From NCBI GenBank assembly GCA_037893245.1, contig JBAIAA010000414.1, positions 1,960,001 to 2,024,000 of the forward strand: 64,000 nucleotides of DNA, read 5' to 3'. The notes beneath the pieces are model-generated. The model made no database searches. It was not told the origin of the DNA and saw only the letters and a list, made by a program, of their open reading frames with translations. This DNA is from Crossaster papposus (Eukaryota; Echinodermata; Asteroidea; Velatida; Solasteridae). Positions 55,025-64,000 of the stretch are shown piece by piece (the stretch's first letter is position 1; every line of letters begins with the position of its first letter). Both the position numbers and the translations under genes were made by a program.

Positions 55025-57600
55025 CAAAAACAAAATAACCTTGGTCCTCAAAAATCCTCATTTGGATAAATTCCTAAGTAACCTCAATCCTGAAAATTCA
55101 TCCAGCATTAGGCCTTATGGCCTGGAGCCTGCATTATCCTCCAGTGGCAAAACCCCAAACGCCCTCAATCTTGCAAATACATCTGATGCATCAACTTCCA
55201 AGTGACCTCATTCCTGCAAAACCCTGCAATTTGCAAAGAGGATTTTGGAGGATTTGGGATGGTTAGGGTTAAAATAAATTTAAGATAAAGAGCCAACACA
55301 TTAATGATCAATTAGTCCCACAATGCTGTAACGTAGATTGTTCCTGGGGTCGACACAACACACAAGAAGGAATCTTGAGACAAGTGTTCCGTGATTTCCG
55401 TGATTCTCTGCCGTTTATTGTGTACTCTTGTCTACAAAACAAGTCGTGAAGCTCATACTATAACGCGGCACCTAGAACTGGTCTGAACTGGTTCGGCGTA
55501 TGCGCGATCCGGGGACGGGTTTTTGGAGCGCACCAGCAGGAGCCACCAGGGCGATCCCACCACCGTGGTATCGCTCCAGCGCCCCCTACCGGCCAACCGA
55601 CACAGCCGCTACACAGCCCCCCACGAAGACCTTGTTTGCCCCCAAACAAAACGGTGGGCGCTGTTGCCGCACACCCGGCTAACCGCCCCGGAAAGCGCAT
55701 AACGCCAACAATTATAACACAACAAAAACTGGTTAAAGGCTGATGACGTCACACTATTTCTAACGCGCTAATGTAGGCTCTGGGTGAGTAGAAGTGCAAG
55801 GTGGTTGCAAACTTGACGTACAGTACCTCCTTTAGATATTCTGTCACATGCTCGACGAGGATTTCACAAGAGTCAGCTTTGAGCCCAAGGTGTGAATAGT
55901 ACAAAGGAAAACATTTTTAAAAGTTATGCATTGTCTTTAAATGTTACCCTAACAGTTATGAATTCTCAAATTTGTATGATTTGGCACACACCCTTGGAAG
56001 TTAGGAATGGTTACACAGGTATTATTTCTTTTTCATTTTGACTATTTCTCCAATACAAATTAAATTAAAGTTCCTTCAATCTGCATTTACATTGTAAGTG
56101 TAGCCTAATTGACTTCAGATGCAAAAACAAAATTTAGCAAATTTTTAAAACAAAGAAATGGACAGAGCCCATGCACCTGATTAGTAAAATATTTTGCATA
56201 ACATTAACAACAATTGCCATGCTTCTTTAAATTATAATTTTTAATTTAAATGGCAAGTCTCCCCTGCATGAACTGTTTAACGACTGTGCAAGTCAATTAC
56301 GGGACAGTCTCCCTGGAATGGGTGAGAAATTGGTCTGAAAGTGTCTTTATTGTGGAATTTAATCAGATGTAAAGAGAAAGACAAATCATAGAGATATCCC
56401 ATTCCCATGAGTTTTTCACTCAGAAAGGACTAACAAGTTCAAACATACTAGTATTACTACTGGGCATGATATGCATGTTAATCCTGTAATCAGTATAAAA
56501 ATAGTGAGACTAATATAATATTGATGGAACCTTTTCTGTAACTTGAAAGTATACATCATGCCGGTACACTGAGTGTTTCCATTTCCTACCTCCATGTTGT
56601 GACCGTCGGCAGTTTACAAAATCCCAACAAATCATGAAAATTGTTGCCTACATTTCCTTAAAACTACTTGCTTGGCCACGTAAATCATGCATAAACTTTT
56701 GTTTTAATATATAAAAGAAACAAAATAATGCTGCATATTACCCTTCTGTGTGTTATTTTTCTTTTAGGAACTTGCCACCAGACCGTCGACTAACGTTACT
56801 GTGTACATGCATGCATGTACTGACAAACAATTTGCCCACGTTTGTTTCAAAAATGGCGGCGTTCATGAAATTTCACTCTGGCGCCCCCTGCTGTCCGTCT
56901 ATAGGTTATGTATGTCTGTGGAACTAACGCTCAGAACAACAGCGCCCTCTTTTGTTGGGGTTTTCTGATCACATGTCTGAAAACATTGTTTGGGGGGCAA
57001 TCATATACCCTGTAACAGTACTTATGATGACAAACTTACATCATCGGCATCACTCAACAAAAATAATACTTAAATGCCTTTTTGAATGATTACTGTTTCA
57101 TATCACTTTCCTAAACATTCATTATGCCCAAAAAACTTTTGAACCAATCTTAATGTGGACGCTAGCAATATTGTGCTTTATCTAACACTAGCTGAAGTAC
57201 CCGGTTGGATTCTTTGGGTAAGAATTTTCCAAAACGCCACGGGGCAACCCACCAAAAATTGAAAATAAAATAAAGAATGGCATGTTGGTCATCATTTCGT
57301 CTGTAAATTCCAAACACCTGTGAAAGAGTTTCAAGTATTTCATGTTGGTTTTTTTCTCTCTCTTTTAAGTATATGACTCCCAGGTCGTTAGTGGTATGGA
57401 AACAAATATCGCGTACGAGACGCTCTTTCAAGTTATGAAATCAACTTGTTAAAGTTTAGCATCCCTCATGGAACATTTCAACCGAAATGGTCTAGTACGT
57501 ATAGCAACGTGCTTCAGTTTCCGATTCGTGCAAGTAAATAAACGTTGCCGAAACTACCTCAACCAAATCAGTTTCAGAATTGTTTAGACATATAAAGGGA
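55025..57600. other. Non-coding, includes a GC-rich block at 55480-55700
   Basis: 55040-55260 repeats CCTCAAAAATCCTC / GAGGATTTTGGAGG words in both orientations, like a decayed inverted-repeat element. 55320-55730 begins TGTTCCTGGGGTCGACAC and includes a C-rich stretch that could be part of an LTR or a CpG-rich host segment; I cannot decide. No coding segment is recognised elsewhere. Confidence 0.4.
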
Positions 57601-57784
57601 CGCCCATAGTGTTGACCAAGCATTCTGGAGACGGCTCTTTGTATGAAGCAGAAACAGTGTCAAAAAGATCGGACGTTCATTTTTTTTTTTTTCAAATTTC
57701 ACGTATTTTTACAATTCGAATGCTCTTTTAGTTTGGATGCTTTCTTAATTCGAATGCTTTTTGTAATTATTATTGTATCATTAC

Positions 57785-58062
57785 AACAGACCGAGGTACT
57801 CAATTTAAATCTTTCTCTCTTTAGGGAGTTAAGCCATACTTTAGGATCAAAGCGTATCCGTACCGGAGCTTATCATCCAATAGCTAACAGATTGGTAGAA
57901 CGCTTTCACCGACAGCTTAAGTCTTCCCTAAAAGCTCAATTTCATTCTTGTCATTGGGTAGAAGCACTTCTAAAGTCAGTCCGCAGCGCACTGAAAAGCT
58001 GTTTATTTTATGTGCGCTTTATGTATGGCACTTTGTGCGTGACCTCGTTTTTAAATACTTAA
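57785..58062 (+). pseudogene. Ty3/Gypsy integrase fragment
   Basis: The stretch ELSHTLGSKRIRTGAYHPIA and RLVERFHRQLKSSLKAQ, then HWVEALLKSVRSALK and YGT, matches the C-terminal half of a Gypsy integrase core. The catalytic Glu is in VERFHR, and the second catalytic Asp is just upstream in TDRGTQF-like DNA at about 57790. The family is of the type with GIRSALKED after the core. Everything else of the element is missing, so this is a short orphan fragment. Confidence 0.78.
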
Positions 58063-58761
58063 TGAGCTGGCGACGAAGCCTGGAATTTGGTTCGAAACAT
58101 CCGTTTTATTCACTGACTGTCAATATAATGTATATTTTCTTTTGGATAAGAACAAATTATGTTATATTATCAAGTCATATTGGAAATTATATGACATTTA
58201 GAGGGTGAAATTTATAACGTAAAAAAACCTTCCAAATCAACAAATTGACCCAAGATTTGACAACAAGATTTTGTTATCTTCTGGCGGTGACCACAACCAA
58301 ATTTCACACTGATATTAAAGATAATTTCATATTCTATCAACAAACTGTCGATTTGGGGTTGAATTTAACTTACTCCAGTCAGGGCGCAGAAAATCCTACC
58401 GTTCACAAGAAAGAAACGAACGGAACATCCTGCCATGACAGTCCATAGTCTTCCTGTGCCCTCATTGGTCGAAAATGACGTCATTGAAAAAGGCTTCGTG
58501 ATAACGTGTAGTTCATGCACATTAAAATACGCAGTTGTTTTTCGTGTATTATTTTAATTGTAAGCTCGAGCAAAAAGGATTTATCTGCTAATCAGTATTT
58601 TTTTAAACTTCGTTAACAGTGGACTGATTTTAAAAAAAATTATTGCCTGCATAAAACATTGTATACAGCCAAATAAACAAAAAACCAAGCGAAAAATTAG
58701 GTCGTTTAAAATGCATTGATAACAATAAAATTGATAAATAAACACTTTTACAATTAAAAGT

Positions 58762-59028
58762 CCAGCAAACAAAAACTGGGGGAAATGGTGTGTCCATAAC
58801 TTAGGGTAAAAAAAAGTAGTTAAAGGGTTGCCTAACATGGGAGAATTAAACAAGTTCAAGGAAATCCCCAAAATACATTTTAACGTAGATAGGTTTATTT
58901 TAAGCAACAACAATCTTTAATTTGGGGGGTTTCCTTGAACTTGTTCAAGTCTCTCACCTTAGGCAACCCTTCACATACTGTAAGCCCAATTTAGGGACAC
59001 ACCATTTCCCCCAGTTTTTGTTTGCTGG
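58762..59028. mobile_element. 267-bp foldback element
   Basis: Arms 58762-58865 and 58925-59028 are near-complementary (CCAGCAAACAAAAACTGGGG against CCCCCAGTTTTTGTTTGCTGG; GGAAATGGTGTGTCC against GGACACACCATTTCC). They are separated by about 60 bp. No coding capacity. Confidence 0.85.
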
Positions 59029-59072
59029 GCAAATATCACAATGTTATAATTCTTCGTATGATTTTCCATAAG

Positions 59073-59158
59073 GTTTTAATAAGATAACTGTGCCAGTAAG
59101 CAACTTGGTGAATTTGAAGCACGTCAACACTGACTACTTGATGATATCTGGAGACAAG
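59073..59158 (+). other. Candidate host exon (86 bp)
   Basis: Preceded by AG (TTTTCCATAAG) and followed by the donor-like AAG|GTAAAT, the segment is open in one frame and reads ITVPVSNLVNLKHVNTDYLM then ISGDK. Non-synonymous-looking, balanced composition and splice-like borders suggest an exon. A second splice-bounded 19-bp segment (59248-59266, donor AAAG|GTAAGTAT) keeps the phase. The sequence vaguely recalls a netrin-like (NTR) domain, but this is a weak impression and no domain is assigned. Confidence 0.25.
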
Positions 59159-59164
59159 GTAAAT

Positions 59165-60167
59165 GCGTGCAAATTATAGGGTATAATTGTAGTCATTTTG
59201 GACCATTACTATATTTTCATAATTATTTAGTCACTTACATCCTTTAGAAAATGTTATTGAAGAAAGGTAAGTATAATCGCCAAAATATACTTTTCAAAAA
59301 ATATATACCCAAATATGGGAATAAACATATTACACGGCAGGAATTAACGATTTATGCAAATTAGACACATTTCTACTACTTGGATTTTTAAAGACTTTTA
59401 GTATGTCATTCTAGAGACCAACCCTATGTTGTATGTGTCCCCATGTTTTGAAGTGGTTTATTTGTTTATGTTTTCACTGCACACCCACTACAGTAAATGG
59501 ATTAACCCCAGCTTACTAGTACTGCATTCACATTCTTTGTAAATGGTTTCTTTAGAATACTGACAATACCTATTGGGATTTTTAAGCATCAGTATACTCA
59601 TGGAGCAATAGTATACTTTATCAGCCATTCTGGCTGCAATACTTTAGCGGGACATATCATATACCTGTAAATGTAGCACACATACTCCTATAGGCTATCT
59701 ACTGAAGTCTTGTGCACATTACATAATTTACTAAAGCCCGAATTTATAAACGGTAATTTTCCCCTTGATCACGATTAATTTAGGATCATATATTAACTTG
59801 GCAATTGCCATTATTATGGGCAAGTTGCCTATATGGGCAACTTGGCAACTTGCTGCCATTTTACAAATGAAACCCATCAACTTTCTCTGGCAAAAAGGGC
59901 CAATTTTCAAGCGTAATTTTATCAAGTATGCCTTTAGAAGGAAGCCCTAACACCAGGGAGTTGATCCTCGGCTGTATTAATTACACAATCCACCTTTTTA
60001 AAACCCAAACTGTCTCCCTTTTCACAAAAAAGGGCCCAATTATTAGCAAGTGCCCATATAGGCACATGCCCAGGTTTCACACGTATGAAGCTCAATTCTG
60101 GTTTACAACTATGCACACGTGTATCAGGCAAAGGCTTCACACGTATGAAGCTCAATGTTGGTGTACA
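59165..60167. other. Non-coding, unassigned
   Basis: Contains an inverted GGCAAGTTGCC / GGCAACTTGG cluster near 59815-59860 and a 62-bp direct repeat, TTCACACGTATGAAGCTCAA, at about 60075 and 60138. A possible terminal exon after TTTAG at about 59783 cannot be supported. Confidence 0.4.
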
Positions 60168-63092
60168 TCCATGTTAACAGTATCGCCTAACTTAAACATT
60201 AACGCAAATTGCTGCTAGAGGGCGCAATTTCACTTTATCATGGCTTGCTTAACCACATTGGTATAACGTGCATGTTCCTCGATGAGCCAAACTAAAGTGA
60301 ATAAACATGGGAAGAACTTGAAGATATAAAACAAAACGTCAGATGTGCATGTTTTTAAAAGAGACTCGAAAAAATCTGTCTTTCAAAATATGTTAAACTC
60401 TTAATAAAGAAACATGTATTCTTAGTCTTTTTTAATAATTTATGTTATACATTTCTTTTTTTTTGATTTTGTAATGTTTTCAATGTTCTTATTTTTGTCC
60501 GTCAGCCAGTGGAAAATTGTAATAACAAAATTATAAATGAAATAAAATAAAAGACTCGATCCAAGAACACTATCGGAAAATGAGAAACTCTTATTTATAC
60601 TCGCTATGATATTGTAGTTCAGTCAATTTACATCAAATTAGGGCAATAGAATTTATGTTAACACGGTCACGCGGGGGAACTATCATTCTTTGACATTTGG
60701 CGATTGCTATGGTGTTGCTGCATATCAATTCGATTTATATGCCTTTGTAAGCTAATGTTTAGGATTCAAGACCAAATGTGAGTGCAGCAACACCATAGCA
60801 ATGGCCAAATGCCACAGATTGATCGAGGACAGCAAGTTCAACAAGTGCTTGAAAAACAACCTTCCACTCATAGATCAATAGAAAACATTAGATTGTTCAC
60901 ATGTTGTTTGTTTATTTATTTGAAGTTGTTTGACGCTTGATCTATTTCTATTGCAATTAGTTCTGGGTCTTGGCGTAAATTGACCGAATTATTGCGCCCT
61001 GACGCATCCTCATTAAAAACGTATGAGCAGAAAACAAGTTGGCCTCGAATTACACAGTACTGTGCAGCAGTAAACAGGTCACCCATAAACGTTAAGCGCT
61101 GAAGGCACGGACACCCGGAAGATTGCGTATACGTTCATATCAATTTCACGCTGGTTTAGTCCGTTCTCAAAGCTTGAATAAGAAATTATGATATTGAATT
61201 AGTTCCAGTGAATCTAATGAGAAGAAGAGATAATTATCTGGTTACTGTGCCAACTCCTTCCACTGAAGGCTACAAGCTGATTACGTTTAAAGACAGTCAG
61301 GTTGCCGCGTACTCGATAATGAGGCGAACAGCGACGTTTTTTTGCAGCGAATTGATGGTCTCGCAGCAATGAGATTTTACAAGATTTTGTGAGCATGGAG
61401 GAGTGCCCCGCGTAAATGGGCCACAATTCCATTTTCGCAGCATTGTTGGGCCAACACGGGGTGTTATGTAAACATGTATTATTTTCTGTGTCGAATAATA
61501 ATATTTTCATTGATAATTTCGTTGTGAATGTTTTTTACGAGGCTTGTGAAATTAGGTATAAAAATCCTTTTGTTTAGAATGCCTGCACGTTTTGGGTGAC
61601 CCTGACTGTTTCGGGATGTTTTGAGACAACATTTCTCATTTGCTACAAACTTGAAGAGTTATGCTTTCGACTCTTACTATTCAACGTCATGCAACGTCTA
61701 GTCATGCAAGGCCAAAGGCACGGAAAATCGGAAGATTGCATAATTATGCGTTCATATCAATTTCACGCTGGTTGTTTCCATTCTCAAAGCTTAAATGAGA
61801 AATTAAGTCAGAGAAAAAGTTGTCTATTAAGAGGAGTCTTTACAATTATTACATCCATGCTAAACATTAACGCAAATTCCTGCTAGAGTGCGCAATTTCA
61901 CTTTATCATGGCTTTCTTAACCGCATTGGTTCAACGTGCATGTTTCTCGATGAGCCCAACTGAAGTGTATAAACATGGGAAGAACTTGAAGATATAAAAC
62001 AAAACGTCTGATATGCATGTTTTTAAAAGAGATTCGAAAAAATCAGTCTTTCAAGATATGTTAAACTCTTAATAAAGGAACATGTATCCTTAGTCTTTTT
62101 TAGAAATTTATTTTGTACATTTTGTTTTTCTTTGATATTGTAATTTTTTGCAATGTTCTTATTTTTTTCCGTCAGCCAGTGGAAAATTGTAATACAAAAA
62201 TTATAAATGAAATAAAACAAAAGACTCGATCCAAGAATACTATCGGAAAATAAGAAACTCTCATCTATACTCGCTATGATATTGTAGTTTAGTCAATTTA
62301 CATCAAATTAGGGCCTGACCTAGAAGTAATTGCAATATAATTTGTTTTTCCACGGTCACGCGGGGAAACTATCATTCTTTGACATTTGGCCATTGCTAGG
62401 GTGTTGCTACACTCCTGCTATCCTAAACATTAGCTTACAGAGGCATATCAATTCGATTGATATGTTTTTGTAAGCTAATGTTTAGGATTGAAGACCAAAT
62501 GTGAGTGCAGCAACACCATAGCAATGGCCAAATGCCACCAGGCAGATTGATCGAGGACAACAAGTTCGAGAAGTGCTTGAAAAACAACCTTCCACTCAAT
62601 AGAAAACATTAGATTGTTCACATGTTGTTTGTTTATTTATTTGAAGTTGTTTGACGCTTGACTGATTTCTATTGCAATTAGTTCTACGTCTTAGCGTAAA
62701 TTGACCGATCTATTGCGCCCTAAAGCATCCTCATTAAAAACATATGAGCAGAAAACATGTTGGCCTCGAATTACACAGTACTGTGCAGCAGTAAACAGGT
62801 CACCCATAAACGTTAAGCGCTGAAGGCACGGACACCCGGGAGATTGCATATACGTTCATATCAATTTCACGCTGGTTGTGTCCATTCTCAAAGCTTGAAT
62901 AAGAAATTATGATATTGAATTAGTTCCAGTGAATCTAATGAGACGAAGAGGTAATTATCTGGTTACTATGCCAACTCCTCCTATTGAAGGCTACAAGCTG
63001 ATTACGTTCAAAGACAGTCAGGTTGCAGCGTACTCGATAATGAGGCGAACAGCGACGTTTTATTTGCAGCGAATTGACGGTCTCGCAGCAGC
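60168..63092. repeat. Tandem duplication of a 1.7-kb fibrinogen 5'-flank block
   Basis: 60168-61852 and 61853-63092 are direct copies. Shared words are GCGCAATTTCACTTTATCATGG, CACGGTCACGCGGG, CATAAACGTTAAGCGCTGAAG and GATATTGAATTAGTTCCAGT. The right part matches the 5' flank of the fibrinogen units (GTTACTATGCCAACTCC, CTACAAGCTGATTACGTT). The second copy runs into the 12-bp array; the first copy instead reads CTCGCAGCAATGAGATTTT at that point. Confidence 0.87.
62380..62540. mobile_element. Hairpin element; shortened copy at 60694-60816
   Basis: Left arm ATTTGGCCATTGCTAGGGTG to ATCCTAAACATTAGCTTAC pairs with right arm GTAAGCTAATGTTTAGGAT to CACCATAGCAATGGCCAAAT, giving arms of about 70 bp. 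In the other tandem copy (60694-60816) most of the inner left arm is missing, so only the outer 30 bp can still pair. Confidence 0.8.
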
Positions 63093-63780
63093 GAGGTCCC
63101 GGGCGAGGAACCGGGCGAGGTCCCGGGCGAGGTCCCGGGCGAGGTCCCGGGCGAGGTCCCGGGCGAGGTCCCGGGCGAGGTCCCGGGCGAGGTCCCGGGC
63201 GAGGTCCCGGGCGAGGTCCCGGGCGAGGTCCCGGGCGAGGTCCCGGGCGAGGTCCCGGGCGAGGTCCCGGGCGAGGTCCCGGGCGAGGTCCCGGGCGAGG
63301 TCCCGGGCGAGGTCCCGGGCGAAGTCCCGGGCGAGGTCCCGGGCGAGGTCCCGGGCGAGGTCCCGGGCGAGGTCCCGGGCGAGGTCCCGGGCGAGGTCCC
63401 GGGCGAGGTCCCGGGCGAGGTCCCGGGCGAGGTCCCGGGCGAGGTCCCGGGCGAGGTCCCGGGCGAGGTCCCGGGCGAGGTCCCGGGCGAGGTCCCGGGC
63501 GAGGTCCCGGGCGAGGTCCCGGGCGAGGTCCCGGGCGAGGTCCCGGGCGAGGTCCCGGGCGAGGTCCCGGGCGAGGTCCCGGGCGAGGTCCCGGGCGAGG
63601 TCCCGGGCGAGGTCCCGGGCGAGGTCCCGGGCGAGGTCCCGGGCGAGGTCCCGGGCGAGGTCCCGGGCGAGGTCCCGGGCGAGGTCCCGGGCGAGGTCCC
63701 GGGCGAGGTCCCGGGCGAGGTCCCGGGCGAGGTCCCGGGCGAGGTCCCGGGCGAGGTCCCGGGCGAGGTCCCGGCGAGGT
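63093..63780 (+). repeat. About 57 near-perfect copies of GAGGTCCCGGGC
   Basis: Period 12 bp, starting at 63093. Variants are seen only in unit 2 (GAGGAACCGGGC, 63105), unit 20 (GAAGTCCCGGGC, 63321) and the last unit, which passes into GAGGTCCAGGGC. Every unit has the 6-bp palindrome CCCGGG. Long Arg-Ala-Arg-Ser or Gly-Arg-Gly-Pro frames on both strands are consequences of the in-frame period and are not genes. Confidence 0.97.
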
Positions 63781-64000
63781 CCAGGGCGCAGCATGGGCAC
63801 GGCCAGGGCGCTGCCAGAAGTTGTGGATCTACATCTGTAGAATACTATGCAAACTCCTTAATGGCATATCCCATACAGTTGCAAATTCAAGTTGCCTTAC
63901 ACCTGCCAATCACGCTGCGATAATTACATACTCACAAACTGAACACAAACAACCTAAATAAATTGAGACAAATTAATCGTTGATTGGTTCTTGTCGCTCA
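63781..64000. repeat. Start of fibrinogen unit 4 left arm
   Basis: GCTGCCAGAAGTTGTGGATC at about 63812, then CTGCCAATCACGCTGCGA-type sequence and AAATTAATCGTTGATTGG up to the window end. This is collinear with 10752-10940 and 48571-48760. Confidence 0.87.

Noticed and set aside
55480-55700. CpG-island promoter of a host gene
   Set aside because: The block is only about 220 bp, C-rich rather than balanced, and preceded by LTR-like sequence. No exon follows on either strand.
59765-59950. Terminal exon of the candidate host gene
   Set aside because: Only a TTTAG acceptor and an open frame support it. The first half is a decayed inverted GGCAACTTGCC cluster.
62929-63961. Long Arg-Ala-Arg-Ser and Gly-Arg-Gly-Pro reading frames on both strands
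   Set aside because: They are direct products of a 12-bp repeat whose period is divisible by three. Every frame free of stops in one unit stays open throughout, and there is no independent coding evidence.

Overview
The window looks like repeat-rich, AT-rich nuclear DNA from an animal, most likely a marine invertebrate deuterostome such as an echinoderm. The reasons are: no bacterial gene density; BEL/Pao, Ngaro-type DIRS, LINE and Ty3/Gypsy retroelements side by side with hAT and foldback DNA elements; a tRNA-derived SINE; and secreted PAN/apple + fibrinogen-domain proteins of a kind common in echinoderms and amphioxus. The assignment is by protein architecture and repeat content only; no species marker is present.

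The only convincing host genes are three minus-strand, apparently intronless paralogues of a secreted PAN-fibrinogen protein (355, 345 and 353 residues) at 12975-14042, 45697-46734 and 50814-51875. They are the cores of an old segmental duplication unit. Reading left to right, a unit has a GC-rich GAGGTC minisatellite, about 2.2 kb of conserved non-coding DNA, the gene, and its conserved 5' flank. Units 1 and 3 are collinear over about 4 kb, and unit 2 keeps only the gene and 5' flank. The last kilobase holds the left arm of a fourth unit, which predicts another fibrinogen gene about 2.2 kb beyond the right edge of the window.

Region by region: 1-8000 is a decayed BEL/Pao element between inverted copies of a 160-bp repeat; 8022-10433 is a truncated Ngaro element with a SINE inside it; 10413-14318 is unit 1. 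From 14318 to 19626 lies a large inverted repeat (arms about 0.94 kb). Inside it sits a 2.65-kb long-armed foldback element, which itself contains a 1.33-kb element carrying eight copies of the quasi-palindrome GTAACTCGCGTTAC. A pre-insertion copy of the target survives at 20437-21155. From 22270 to 28450 a minus-strand LINE is broken by a hAT-type element (8-bp target duplication) and a 625-bp element. From 28800 to 41100 there is no recognisable gene, but many foldbacks and duplications. From 41130 to 45393 there is a two-length satellite and a second, inverted Ngaro copy with tyrosine recombinase and SGNH-hydrolase remnants. From 45650 to 53600 lie units 2 and 3. From 53800 to 63090 are repeats, a Gypsy integrase scrap, a possible host exon and tandemly duplicated fibrinogen 5'-flank blocks. 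The window ends in about 57 copies of a 12-bp repeat.

The overall picture is a tandem family of secreted recognition-type proteins opened up by repeated waves of transposition. All mobile-element genes seen here are broken; the three fibrinogen frames are open.
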